Virus record (IMG/VR): IMGVR_UViG_3300046339_000011
Location: 1 to 25,096 of that record
Source: a virus
Reading direction: 5' to 3' (one strand)
DNA length: 25,096 nucleotides
Shown here: piece by piece, positions 1 to 7,107 of the stretch
How the letters are laid out: every line of letters begins with the position of its first letter
How positions within the stretch are numbered: position 1 is the first letter of the stretch
Translations under genes and position numbers: made by a program
Notes under the pieces: model-generated
Database searches by the model: none
Seen by the model: only the letters and a program-made list of their open reading frames with translations
What the model was told of the DNA's origin: nothing

Positions 1-39
1 AGACGGATCTAACTGATTTTAGGTATATCTCACCTACAC

Positions 40-175
40 CAAAAATACAATGTATAAATTGTAGGTGAAAACAAATGGCTGAGACACAATGTAATCTCTA
101 AGCCATTATGCCCAATCTCTTGAAATAGCTTGCTATTAGATTCGATTGGTGAGATAGTAAAGAGGTAAGCAACAA
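40..175 (+). promoter_or_regulatory. Upstream module A with sigma70-like promoter
   Basis: First of six related upstream modules. In order it shows TGTATAAATTGTAG (50-63), a stem-loop with arms 75-84 and 97-106 (ATGGCTGAGA / TCTAAGCCAT, one G-A mismatch), then a promoter-like pair TTGCTA (130-135) and GATAGT (153-158) with a 17-bp spacer. The same positions hold TTGCAA-17-GATAGT in modules B and C and CTGACA-18-TATAAT in module F, which supports the promoter reading. The stem-loop lies upstream of the promoter, so it is either a DNA-level site or part of a transcript from further upstream. Confidence 0.6.
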
Positions 176-262
176 ATCGAACCATATAAAAAATGACTTG
201 CCCCCTACGCCGCTCTAACGTTTACTCACTATCTGCAACAATTAATTTTGACAATATCGATT

Positions 263-463
263 ATGATCGGGGGAGAATTAGAGTCCAATTGGGTATCATT
301 TATATATGGGTGGCTAACTCATATCCGACAAAATTATACTATCAACAATGATATTGGATTTATTACTTTTGTTGGTAAAGATTATTATGGTCATATAACT
401 TATACTCGCACTCGCCGAATTTATTTAAATAGTTCCCGATTGTATATTAAAACGTTAATATAA
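263..463 (+). CDS. Small hypothetical protein, start uncertain
   Basis: I do not recognise this 66-residue product. It is basic and rich in Tyr, Ile and Thr, with no signal peptide or clear membrane segment. It is the first gene after module A. The ATG at 263 has no Shine-Dalgarno. A TTG at 248 is also in frame. A competing frame begins with ATG at 193 and runs 52 codons to a TGA at 349-351, overlapping this one, so either frame could be the gene, or the two could be halves of one frameshifted gene. The frame downstream of about 350 is open only in the version given here. Confidence 0.4.
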   Translation: MIGGELESNWVSFIYGWLTHIRQNYTINNDIGFITFVGKDYYGHITYTRTRRIYLNSSRLYIKTLI

Positions 464-509
464 AACCTATACTATCTATTAATAAACATCTCAGTAGTTA
501 AGTAATTTG

Positions 510-537
510 GCTGATGTGTATATATCCTCACATCAGC
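510..537 (+). other. Intercistronic stem-loop
   Basis: Perfect 9-bp arms GCTGATGTG (510-518) and CACATCAGC (529-537) with a 10-nt loop, and no T-run after it. A near copy lies at 2695-2724 after another first gene. Without a T-run it is more likely an RNA stability or processing element, or an attenuator, than a terminator, since the next gene follows 45 bp later. Confidence 0.6.
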
Positions 538-582
538 TACCATCTAATCAGTCAATCTAAACATATACAAAAGGTAAACAAA

Positions 583-897
583 ATGAGTCTTGAAACATTA
601 AATGATACTTTCGGATTGCCACAAGATGCTACATTAGAAGATATACAAGTATTTTTTAAACAAAATAGTGTGTCTTACCAGATATTTACCCGTCCGCACG
701 ATAAGAATGGTGATCGGTGCTACATAATAGCAGTATATATGACTACTGGTAAGGTATACGGCTTTAAAACTTATAACACTAGTATTTGTCTATCAATGTT
801 TAAATTTTGTAATAAACTACCAATACAATTAGAATTATCCCCAGCTAATTTTAAATTTTTAGATAAACATCAAATAGATTTTGTATTTCATTGTTAA
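583..897 (+). CDS. Hypothetical early-region protein (104 aa)
   Basis: Unrecognised 104-residue protein. The start at 583 is chosen over an in-frame ATG at 514 because 583 follows AAGGTAAACAAA, the ribosome-binding stretch shared by several genes in this array, whereas 514 lies inside the stem-loop at 510-537. Residues 1-30 look like a small helical segment (LPQDATLEDIQVFF), followed by alternating beta-like stretches. There are four cysteines and no signal peptide. It is the second gene of unit 1 and is followed by another stem-loop (911-939). Confidence 0.75.
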   Translation: MSLETLNDTFGLPQDATLEDIQVFFKQNSVSYQIFTRPHDKNGDRCYIIAVYMTTGKVYGFKTYNTSICLSMFKFCNKLPIQLELSPANFKFLDKHQIDFVFHC

Positions 898-910
898 TCT
901 CAGTCATCTG

Positions 911-939
911 GCGGATTGAATATACCAAACCCAATCCGC
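911..939 (+). other. Intercistronic stem-loop
   Basis: Arms GCGGATTG (911-918) and CAATCCGC (932-939), 8 bp perfect, 13-nt loop, no T-run. Same position relative to the flanking genes as the stem-loop at 510-537. Confidence 0.55.
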
Positions 940-973
940 TATCATGTAAACAACAAATAAATAGAGACATAAC

Positions 974-1237
974 ATGAAATTAACCGAATATATCAATCCT
1001 TGGATCATATGGTATGCAGATGGCGAAATAATAGAAACGCAACATAACTCACGACCATTAGCTGAGTCTTTTCATAAAATATGTACGGTTTATCCTGGAA
1101 TAAATATGAAGTATTTGCAACATATATTTGATTCGTACGATATAGAAAACTTAGCAGATCCTATCTATGTTGAAAACATTTTTTGCGAAAAATTAGCACT
1201 ATATCACGACGAACTATACCCATACTCAGAGGATTAA
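974..1237 (+). CDS. Hypothetical acidic protein (87 aa)
   Basis: Unrecognised 87-residue acidic protein, rich in Tyr, Glu and Asp, with Trp at residues 10 and 13. It has no membrane segment. It is the third gene of unit 1, between two stem-loops. The upstream stretch AATAAATAGAGACATAAC gives only a weak GAG-type ribosome site. The spacing of 76 bp from the previous gene, filled mainly by a hairpin, is typical of this array. Confidence 0.7.
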   Translation: MKLTEYINPWIIWYADGEIIETQHNSRPLAESFHKICTVYPGINMKYLQHIFDSYDIENLADPIYVENIFCEKLALYHDELYPYSED

Positions 1238-1260
1238 GTAGACTATATTGCGACAATTGG

Positions 1261-1287
1261 CTGATAGACAAATACTCACTCTATCAG
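1261..1287 (+). other. Intercistronic stem-loop
   Basis: Arms CTGATAGA (1261-1268) and TCTATCAG (1280-1287), 8 bp, no T-run. It continues the pattern of one hairpin per gene junction. Confidence 0.5.
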
Positions 1288-1333
1288 TTAAAGTTGAAAC
1301 ATACCAAATCGAATCATAACTAGGTAAACAAAA

Positions 1334-2173
1334 ATGGCAACTGCAATCGAATCAATTACAGAATCTTACAATTTAGTCGATGGTAATATGGAGATATGCC
1401 CTAAAAATAAAGGTAAGTGGATCACATCTGACATGTTGCGCATCGGTGACTATGACAATAGTACCGATGTACAGCGTGCTAATGTATCATACATTTTGGA
1501 ACATTATGCGTCAAATCGTTATCATGAAACACATTTAGGGTATGGTCATCATCAAATATTTCTTAAATTTACCGAAGTAAACGCAGCATTGGTATGTGAT
1601 CTAGAGGATTATCCTACCATCTGTGATTCGTACTACTATGACTGGCAACAAAAACATTCTAAGGAATACTTCAATGATAGTGATATATCATATTATCCTG
1701 TAATCGAGCAAGCATTAAATCGACTACATGAAGATACAGATTGGACTGTATCAGATCGGATCTATGGTGCTATACTACATTTTTCTGACTTATGGTGTGG
1801 CGGAGAATCTTATCATTGGAGCGGTTCATCATACTACTTCACTCTGCAAGATAGTAATTATGCTTCTGATGACAATATAAATGAAGTAGTTTTATACTTT
1901 ATCGATAACCCACCATACTCAAAAAAAGATCTTAACCCAAATACAATTGATAACATAATACAAAATGTAACTCCTGGCATATATACCCTAGTTGCTACTA
2001 GTTATAATGACTTAGAATTACATGGTGGTGGTATAGACTACATGACTACTCACGATTATCCTATGCAAGAGATTACAATATATGACGGCGATGACATTAA
2101 ATCCATAATACAAGACGCATACAATGAAATAGTCGAATACAATTTTGAATATCTCGATTATGCACCTATATAA
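1334..2173 (+). CDS. Hypothetical protein, largest gene of the plus-strand array (279 aa)
   Basis: Unrecognised 279-residue soluble, acidic protein with unusually many Tyr and Asp residues (for example SYYYDWQQ near 95-102 and SYHWSGSSYYF near 160-170). I see no catalytic motif I can name. The ATG at 1334 follows AGGTAAACAAAA, the array's shared ribosome-binding stretch, so the start is well supported. It is the last gene of unit 1 and is followed at once by the palindrome ATTAAATTTAAT and a 12-bp stem-loop. The position next to small early-type genes suggests a host-takeover or accessory role, which is only inference. Confidence 0.8.
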   Translation: MATAIESITESYNLVDGNMEICPKNKGKWITSDMLRIGDYDNSTDVQRANVSYILEHYASNRYHETHLGYGHHQIFLKFTEVNAALVCDLEDYPTICDSYYYDWQQKHSKEYFNDSDISYYPVIEQALNRLHEDTDWTVSDRIYGAILHFSDLWCGGESYHWSGSSYYFTLQDSNYASDDNINEVVLYFIDNPPYSKKDLNPNTIDNIIQNVTPGIYTLVATSYNDLELHGGGIDYMTTHDYPMQEITIYDGDDIKSIIQDAYNEIVEYNFEYLDYAPI

Positions 2174-2175
2174 TT

Positions 2176-2215
2176 ATTAAATTTAATATCTAGATCGATT
2201 ATCCGATCTAGATAT
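2176..2215 (+). terminator. Unit 1 end: palindrome plus stem-loop
   Basis: The palindrome ATTAAATTTAAT (2176-2187) runs into a stem-loop with 12-bp arms ATATCTAGATCG (2186-2197) and CGATCTAGATAT (2204-2215). No T-run follows, so termination is only probable. It closes the unit before module B starts at 2230. Confidence 0.5.
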
Positions 2216-2229
2216 CATCTCTATGACCG

Positions 2230-2405
2230 CTAGAATGCCCCAGAACTGCTCTAATCATCAAACTAGACTCGTACTCGTCTCAATCATTACGACACTGTAT
2301 AAATTGTAGTAGGAAACAAATGGCTTAGACACAACGTAATCTCTAAGCCATTATACTGAATCTCTTAAAATAGCTTGCAATTAGATCGGATTAGTGGGAT
2401 AGTTA
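2230..2405 (+). promoter_or_regulatory. Upstream module B with sigma70-like promoter
   Basis: Opens with CTAGAATGCCC (2230-2240), then ACACTGTATAAATTGTAGT, then a perfect 10-bp stem-loop ATGGCTTAGA (2320-2329) / TCTAAGCCAT (2342-2351). It ends with TTGCAA (2375-2380), a 17-bp spacer and GATAGT (2398-2403), about 30 bp before the first gene of unit 2. The alignment to modules A, C and E runs almost base for base over the last 120 bp. Confidence 0.65.
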
Positions 2406-2432
2406 AGAAGTCGAGCAAACAACACAACAACA

Positions 2433-2681
2433 ATGATAACTCAACTGTATCTTATTAAACGAATCTGTTCAGACTATACCAAATCTAAATCAGTCTACTA
2501 TAATTATGGTAGTATCGATGATGCGATATCAACTACTAAGAATACTTGTGAGACTATATTTAATTATAACCATGTAGCAGAATCATCTATATTTGAAATA
2601 TGGGCAGATGATAGTAAATTAGTGACAATAACAACTAATTTGGTAGATTTTTGTCCAGATACTATGGTTACTTTTCATTAA
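2433..2681 (+). CDS. Hypothetical protein (82 aa)
   Basis: Unrecognised 82-residue protein, first gene of unit 2. It has mixed helix and strand character and three cysteines, and begins MITQLYLIKRICSDY. No Shine-Dalgarno is visible (AACAACACAACAACAATG), so initiation may be through a short unstructured leader, about 20 nt from the predicted transcription start. A stem-loop follows at 2695-2724. Confidence 0.65.
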   Translation: MITQLYLIKRICSDYTKSKSVYYNYGSIDDAISTTKNTCETIFNYNHVAESSIFEIWADDSKLVTITTNLVDFCPDTMVTFH

Positions 2682-2694
2682 ACTTCCGCAATTT

Positions 2695-2724
2695 AGCTGA
2701 TGTGTAACTATCCTCATATCAGCT
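2695..2724 (+). other. Intercistronic stem-loop, copy of 510-537
   Basis: Arms AGCTGATGTG (2695-2704) and CATATCAGCT (2715-2724), 10 bp with one G-T pair. The sequence and the trailing ACCAT match the hairpin after the first gene of unit 1, so the hairpin is a conserved part of the cassette. Confidence 0.6.
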
Positions 2725-2769
2725 ACCATGTAAACATACTCAATCGAAACACATACAAGGTAAACACCA

Positions 2770-3132
2770 ATGTCCAATACCTCTAACAGTAAATTTGTCC
2801 TAGATTCTGTACGGAATCATGTTACACAATCTGTATCTATTGATGGTACTGTTCCATCATTCTCTGCTGCGGCTGTCTATGTTTGGCATGAATTCATACG
2901 AGTTACAAATAATGATTATTATAAACATCATTTTCCCAACTTGCAAGATCGGTTTAGTAATTATCTCGATGGCTTACCTCACTCATTTTTAATTTATTAT
3001 AATGAGATGGAAACCTATCTAGATACACTCGGTCTTAACAATAATTCCAAGACTAAATTTAGTGAAGACAAAATACATAAAATGTATCACTTTCTTATCT
3101 ATAAAGTAATATATCGCGAAATTTCAAAATAA
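2770..3132 (+). CDS. Hypothetical protein (120 aa)
   Basis: Unrecognised 120-residue protein. The ATG is preceded by AAGGTAAACACCA, the array ribosome-binding stretch. Predicted mainly helical from residue 30 on (aromatic-rich: WHEFIRV, MYHFLIYKVIY near the end). No membrane segment long enough to call. It is the middle gene of unit 2. Confidence 0.75.
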   Translation: MSNTSNSKFVLDSVRNHVTQSVSIDGTVPSFSAAAVYVWHEFIRVTNNDYYKHHFPNLQDRFSNYLDGLPHSFLIYYNEMETYLDTLGLNNNSKTKFSEDKIHKMYHFLIYKVIYREISK

Positions 3133-3141
3133 TACATTATT

Positions 3142-3165
3142 GGCGATCTGATATTACAGATCGCC
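3142..3165 (+). other. Intercistronic stem-loop
   Basis: Arms GGCGATCTG (3142-3150) and CAGATCGCC (3157-3165), 9 bp perfect, 6-nt loop, no T-run. The next gene starts 33 bp later. Confidence 0.6.
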
Positions 3166-3197
3166 GTAACTACTCACTCACCTAACCTTAAAATACA

Positions 3198-3605
3198 ATG
3201 AATCATTCTAAACTACAATCTATAGAATTTGACGGATCTATTGCATTTAATGATGCTACTGAATTACTAGAATACGTTCAATTACTTACTGGCATCATAC
3301 CAGATGATAATGAGCATTGTATTATTAATGGTGAGAAATACTACTACAATGATGTGATAACTCCACTATTCGATATCTTTGCCGCAATTTTACTAGCATT
3401 CCCTACACTCACATCAGAACAACAAAATACAATCTCACTACTTGAAGATTACAGTGACTTAAATAAATATCGTATCGGTAGCTGTGGTATTACATTAGAT
3501 GACATTTATGATCATGACGAAAATAATTTTCATTATGGCATTCGCCATATCTATGAACTATTAGGGGGGATTGCCCCAACTACTGATGATGCTGAAGCTG
3601 AATAA
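3198..3605 (+). CDS. Hypothetical acidic protein (135 aa)
   Basis: Unrecognised 135-residue protein, strongly acidic at the C-terminus (ends TTDDAEAE). The middle part contains a helical hydrophobic stretch (LFDIFAAILLAFPTL, about 58-72) that could be an amphipathic helix. It is the last gene of unit 2 and is followed by ATTAAATTTAAT and a terminator. No good Shine-Dalgarno before the ATG. Confidence 0.7.
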   Translation: MNHSKLQSIEFDGSIAFNDATELLEYVQLLTGIIPDDNEHCIINGEKYYYNDVITPLFDIFAAILLAFPTLTSEQQNTISLLEDYSDLNKYRIGSCGITLDDIYDHDENNFHYGIRHIYELLGGIAPTTDDAEAE

Positions 3606-3633
3606 CACTACAAATTATTAAATTTAATAATAC

Positions 3634-3664
3634 AAAAGCCGTTCTCATCAGATCGGCTTTTTTG
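3634..3664 (+). terminator. Rho-independent terminator, end of unit 2
   Basis: AAAAGCCG (3634-3641) pairs with CGGCTTTT (3654-3661), followed by a T-run. The palindrome ATTAAATTTAAT lies just upstream (3617-3628). Confidence 0.75.
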
Positions 3665-3710
3665 GTTTATAGCAGTTCTACTCGATCCTTAACATCATCT
3701 CTAAGGTGCC

Positions 3711-3885
3711 CAGAATGCCCTATAACGAATCAAACACTCAAACTAGACTCATAATCACCTTACTAATTACGACACTGTATAAATTGTAGTGATACACAAA
3801 TGGCTTAGACCTATCGTAATCAATACGTCATTATGCTTAATCTCTTAAAATAGCTTGCAATTAGATCGCATTAGTGGGATAGTTG
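3711..3885 (+). promoter_or_regulatory. Upstream module C with sigma70-like promoter
   Basis: Starts with CAGAATGCCC (3711-3720), then ACACTGTATAAATTGTAGT, a degraded version of the ATGGCTTAGA stem-loop, and TTGCAA (3855-3860), 17 bp, GATAGT (3878-3883). The -10 box overlaps an in-frame TTG at 3883, which rules that TTG out as the start of the next gene. Confidence 0.6.
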
Positions 3886-3912
3886 AGAGGTAAACAAATA
3901 GCCGCTAATCAA

Positions 3913-4149
3913 ATGATTCCACTAATCCGACTTAAAAATATGATAGCTACCGAACAAAAGGTTTATGCTACCTGGAATAAACAAAGAATTACTATCAATA
4001 ATGTATTACTTTCTGAAATATTTTTTAGTATACATGGTAGTTCTATATTCAATCAATTACATCATACTACAATAGATCACTTATCCGATATAAGTTATGA
4101 TATAGTCCCTAATAAATATCAGCCATTTGGCCGTTCCTATCTATCCTAA
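3913..4149 (+). CDS. Hypothetical protein (78 aa), first gene of unit 3
   Basis: Unrecognised 78-residue protein. The frame is open from a TTG at 3883, but that codon lies in the -10 box of module C, so the ATG at 3913 is taken. The array ribosome-binding stretch AGGTAAACAAA is present but is followed by ATAG instead of ATG (3898), so the original ATG may have been mutated to ATA and the start moved. That would also explain the long spacing of the current ATG from the ribosome site. Confidence 0.5.
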   Translation: MIPLIRLKNMIATEQKVYATWNKQRITINNVLLSEIFFSIHGSSIFNQLHHTTIDHLSDISYDIVPNKYQPFGRSYLS

Positions 4150-4203
4150 GATCGGCTACCATATAAACATAACAAGCAAACCGCCACTAAGGGAACAGAG
4201 AAC

Positions 4204-4845
4204 ATGAATTTTCAAACCACTACAACTAATTTCAATCTATTTCTTACCACTAATGGGTACCCTACATCAGAAAATACAATGTATCTTTTGTCTAAGTCTT
4301 ATGATGTTTTCCTGACAACTAATTCATACGATCATTTTGTAGATAAAATGCTACAATATGTCTCAGAATCCTATAATACAGAGTTAGATCGTATAGAACA
4401 ATGTTTCGATATATTAGGTGATGAGGTATTACTATCTCCCACTATATTCATAGATCTATTGTATGGATTTTATAAGATCCAACAAATACTCGATCTTAAC
4501 ACTAGTGACAATCTATTACTAATGACTCAGTATGATATACTAACCTTAACTCTAAGTGTCCTTAATTTTTGTGAATATGGTAGCACTTTTATCGATTTTG
4601 CAAAAATCATATCGATCTGTGATACAGCTTGTGACATAACTTTACTACAACATGACTTTATTGTGTGGTATACATTACAATTATATCCATATACTACCCA
4701 AAAATTCACTTTATCCGAATTTCGTGATACAATGTGTAATCTAGATATAGTAGCATCTCGTAAAGTACCCTATGGATTAAATAATACACTTCTCAATTTT
4801 GGCTGTTTCAAAAATATTAATGGTATATACATTCAACTACCATAA
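4204..4845 (+). CDS. Hypothetical protein (213 aa)
   Basis: Unrecognised 213-residue protein, Thr-, Leu- and Tyr-rich, predicted largely helical between residues 60 and 150 with several cysteines (for example NFCEYGS, SICDTACD). The ATG follows AAGGGAACAGAGAAC, a good GGGA-type ribosome site. It is the last gene of unit 3, closed by the terminator at 4872-4905. The general build (helical, Leu/Asp/Ile-rich, start MN-F) resembles the gene at 6319-6753, but I cannot show homology by eye. Confidence 0.75.
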   Translation: MNFQTTTTNFNLFLTTNGYPTSENTMYLLSKSYDVFLTTNSYDHFVDKMLQYVSESYNTELDRIEQCFDILGDEVLLSPTIFIDLLYGFYKIQQILDLNTSDNLLLMTQYDILTLTLSVLNFCEYGSTFIDFAKIISICDTACDITLLQHDFIVWYTLQLYPYTTQKFTLSEFRDTMCNLDIVASRKVPYGLNNTLLNFGCFKNINGIYIQLP

Positions 4846-4871
4846 CCCTACTATCTATTACCTTTAATAAC

Positions 4872-4905
4872 ACAGCCGATCTGATTAAGATCGGCTGTTT
4901 TTTTG
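4872..4905 (+). terminator. Rho-independent terminator, end of unit 3
   Basis: Arms ACAGCCGATCT (4872-4882) and AGATCGGCTGT (4888-4898), 11 bp, then a run of eight T. The same stem recurs at 5418-5444 and 6831-6860. Confidence 0.85.
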
Positions 4906-4980
4906 TTCTTAATTTACGCGATCGTTCTCACTACTCTATTACTATCTTCTCTATTACCGCTATTATGCCATCAGATTACG

Positions 4981-5050
4981 ACATTGTAGTGAGAAACATA
5001 AGCTATTATGCTTAACTTCTGGCAGACTGCTAGATATCTCGTTATAATTT
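4981..5050 (+). promoter_or_regulatory. Upstream module D with sigma70-like promoter
   Basis: Shortened module: ACATTGTAGTGAGAAACATA is the remnant of the shared upstream part. The promoter is CTGGCA (5019-5024), an 18-bp spacer and a consensus TATAAT (5043-5048), 33 bp before the start codon. The promoter, leader and first codons (MTTST) match module F and its gene. Confidence 0.7.
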
Positions 5051-5080
5051 AAGAGTAAACAGATTTCGGAGATACGACTC

Positions 5081-5407
5081 ATGACTACTTCTACTCATTA
5101 TGTATTACTAACTCATTGTCTAGAATATTCCTATAATGACTACGAATCAGATGAATCAGATGAATCATACTACACATACGAATTGATTGTACCACACTCA
5201 TTCGCTGATGTGGTAGAAACTGCTTTAGATTATGGTAATGTAAGCTACAGTTGGAACTGCGAATATAATGATTGCCAACACTATGTTTTAGATGAGACTC
5301 CAGCAGATGACAATGAATGGAAAAAAGTGACAGATCGATTATCGATGATAATGTCTGAATTTTGTATAGATTACCATCATGACCTAATCTGCTACCATAT
5401 TTATTAA
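5081..5407 (+). CDS. Hypothetical acidic protein (108 aa)
   Basis: Unrecognised 108-residue, very acidic, Tyr-rich protein with a run of Asp, Glu, Ser and Tyr near residues 17-33 (YNDYESDESDESYYTYE). No known motif. The ATG follows CGGAGATACGACTC, giving a GGAG ribosome site. It is the only gene of unit 4. The acidic, small design resembles phage DNA-mimic or host-inhibitor proteins, but that is speculation. The first residues MTTST are shared with the gene at 7108. Confidence 0.75.
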   Translation: MTTSTHYVLLTHCLEYSYNDYESDESDESYYTYELIVPHSFADVVETALDYGNVSYSWNCEYNDCQHYVLDETPADDNEWKKVTDRLSMIMSEFCIDYHHDLICYHIY

Positions 5408-5417
5408 CTTTAATACC

Positions 5418-5451
5418 ACAGCCGATCTTAATCAGATCGGCTGTTTTTTTG
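5418..5451 (+). terminator. Rho-independent terminator, end of unit 4
   Basis: Arms ACAGCCGATCT (5418-5428) and AGATCGGCTGT (5434-5444) followed by seven T. Confidence 0.85.
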
Positions 5452-5499
5452 TACCTGAATTCACCACAAAATACTACATTATTTGGTAGGCACACTCTA

Positions 5500-5564
5500 T
5501 TATAACAATTTGTTATAACATCAAATATTAATGAATGTTATAATAAATTGTTATAACATTCATT
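5500..5564 (+). promoter_or_regulatory. Pair of operator-like palindromes
   Basis: TTATAACAATTTGTTATAA (5500-5518) is a near-perfect palindrome. A second site has perfect 14-bp arms AATGAATGTTATAA (5530-5543) and TTATAACATTCATT (5551-5564) around TAAATTG. Both share GTTATAA cores. The region 5452-5790 has no gene I can support, so these look like binding sites for a dimeric regulator, or a cruciform. Confidence 0.5.
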
Positions 5565-5644
5565 TTGTAGTATTGTTTGGGTGGATATAGAAATCACTCC
5601 AAACCCATACACAGCACTACATTCAGCCATTTCAAAAACTACAA

Positions 5645-5690
5645 AAGTGACACCACTTTGACACCACTTTTTGTAAGACTTATGGTAAAA
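5645..5690 (+). promoter_or_regulatory. Tandem GACACCACTTT repeats over a possible promoter
   Basis: GTGACACCACTTTGACACCACTTTTT holds two head-to-tail 11-bp copies starting at 5648 and 5658. TTGACA (5657-5662), 17 bp and TATGGT form a weak sigma70-like promoter that one repeat overlaps. No gene starts within the next 150 bp, so any transcript would be non-coding or would read into the repeat block that follows. Confidence 0.3.
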
Positions 5691-5788
5691 TCTACTATAA
5701 CTTCTTACATATTAGGCTACAAATCTACTACACATTATTAAATTTAATAGTCTACTGAGCGATCGTTCTCAATGCTAGGTCAACCCCT

Positions 5789-6020
5789 TACAAAAAGTCA
5801 TTAAAAGGACTACAAACCTATTGGATACGTCATTATGCACTACTGATTATGTATGTCTATCTTGCTACCTAATGTAATAAAATCCAGATCTGGAGATTGT
5901 AACTCCCAAACACTATACTCTGTAATATGTGTAGCGGTGGTATATACATTATCTAGTCAGTCTTTTGTAGACAAAAAGTCATTAAAAGGACTACAAACCC
6001 ATTGGAGATCGATCGCCACA
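5789..6020 (+). repeat. Duplicated non-coding block, copy I
   Basis: This stretch matches 7486-7788. It begins with a short copy of ACAAAAAGTCATTAAAAGGAC (5790-5820), continues with a unique-looking 83-bp part (5824-5906) and ends with a 99-bp part (5907-6005) that contains the same word plus an inverted repeat TTTGTAG / CTACAAA. A 65-codon frame (5853-6050) exists here, but the second copy has lost one base inside it, so the block does not look coding. Function unknown: possible small RNA, recombination or replication site. Confidence 0.6.
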
Positions 6021-6100
6021 AATTACAGTTTATTGCAGTATGTGGTATGACTGGAGATCGATCGCTACCACGCCGATCCCTAATATGCTCTGAGAGGTGC

Positions 6101-6275
6101 CTAGAATGCCCTCAGACAGTCCAGACAGTCAATCTAGACATATACTCACTTCACTCATTACGACAATGTAGAAATTGTAGTGAGAAACAAATGGCTGAGA
6201 GACAATGTAATCCCTCAGCCATTATGCCTAATATCTTAAAATTGCTTGGAATTGGATCGGGATTAGTGGGATAGT
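6101..6275 (+). promoter_or_regulatory. Upstream module E with sigma70-like promoter
   Basis: CTAGAATGCCC (6101-6111), ACAATGTAGAAATTGTAGT, then a stem-loop ATGGCTGAG (6191-6199) / CTCAGCCAT (6214-6222). The pair that is T-A in module B is G-C here, a compensatory change. Promoter TTGGAA (6246-6251), 18 bp, GATAGT (6270-6275), about 40 bp before the gene at 6319. Confidence 0.6.
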
Positions 6276-6318
6276 AGAGAGGTAAGCAAACAACAACCGA
6301 TAAGGGAACATAATACAA

Positions 6319-6753
6319 ATGAATATATTCACTATAGAATTACAACGTATTATTACTGCCAGAACCGGATGTACTAGTTTTAGTAGTGCTAAACTAGTCA
6401 CATATCTAGATAGTCATATAGATACAGTTAATCTATATGATACAGTTGTAATTTTGGAGCATCTGATAATCTCAGATATTGCACCAGAACAATGTATTAT
6501 CTCTATAGTATGGCTAAAATTATGTAAGCTTTACCCTAAACAATCGATATTGTTTAGCTGGGATTATGTTACAGCATTGTATCATTTTTGTATTGATGAA
6601 TGTTGCTGTAACAATAACAACATTGATGATGTATTATACTCAATATTATCAATGTACTACATTGATGATGATAATGTATTTTGTGTTGCAAATACACTTA
6701 ATATGCTACAATGTCAGTTTGTCACATATTGGATTGATATACCTACTAGATAA
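6319..6753 (+). CDS. Hypothetical protein (144 aa)
   Basis: Unrecognised 144-residue, helical, Ile/Leu-rich protein with a cysteine- and asparagine-rich patch (ECCCNNNNIDD, about 94-104). The start follows AAGGGAACATAATACAA, a GGGA ribosome site shared in type with the gene at 4204. The only gene of unit 5. Just past its stop, another frame continues for 16 codons (to 6802), so a late frameshift trimming the C-terminus is possible. Confidence 0.7.
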   Translation: MNIFTIELQRIITARTGCTSFSSAKLVTYLDSHIDTVNLYDTVVILEHLIISDIAPEQCIISIVWLKLCKLYPKQSILFSWDYVTALYHFCIDECCCNNNNIDDVLYSILSMYYIDDDNVFCVANTLNMLQCQFVTYWIDIPTR

Positions 6754-6830
6754 TCAGTGGTTAGTTAATGGCGATAAAATATTAGTTTGTAAATTAGCAT
6801 AACACTACAATCTAATTATTAACTTTAATA

Positions 6831-6866
6831 ACACAGCCGATCTAGTGAGATCGGCTGTGTTATTTT
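6831..6866 (+). terminator. Terminator-like stem-loop, end of unit 5
   Basis: Arms ACACAGCCGATCT (6831-6843) and AGATCGGCTGTGT (6848-6860), 13 bp, then TATTTTGTTT. The T-run is interrupted but the stem is the longest of the series. Confidence 0.75.
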
Positions 6867-6906
6867 GTTTATGCCAGATCGCCCGATCTGCTAATATCCT
6901 CTCTAT

Positions 6907-7075
6907 GGTGTTTAAAAATGCCATACAATCGATCGAACTGCCAAACTAGACATATACTCACTTCACTCATTACGACAATGTATAAACTGTAGGAGTTTTA
7001 AATGGCTGAGATACAGCGTAATCACTAAGCTATTATGCTTAACTTCTGACAAACTGCTAGATATCTCGTTATAAT
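6907..7075 (+). promoter_or_regulatory. Upstream module F with strong sigma70-like promoter
   Basis: Contains ACAATGTATAAACTGTAG, a mismatched copy of the ATGGCTGAG stem-loop, then CTGACA (7046-7051), an 18-bp spacer and TATAAT (7070-7075), 32 bp before the start codon. It is nearly identical to module D from the -35 box to the start codon. Confidence 0.7.
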
Positions 7076-7107
7076 TAAAGAGTAAACAGATTCGAGGTTA
7101 CGACATT

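Noticed and set aside
5091-5495. 134-codon minus-strand frame over the gene at 5081
   Set aside because: The plus-strand gene has a consensus promoter, ribosome site and terminator. The minus frame is its shadow and would cross that terminator.
5853-6050. 65-codon plus-strand frame
   Set aside because: It lies in the duplicated non-coding block. The second copy has a one-base deletion in the same frame, and no ribosome site is present.
6566-6802. 78-codon frame overlapping the gene at 6319
   Set aside because: Most of it is a shadow with a repetitive Thr/Met/Tyr composition. Only its last 16 codons might be a frameshifted tail of the real gene, too short to claim.
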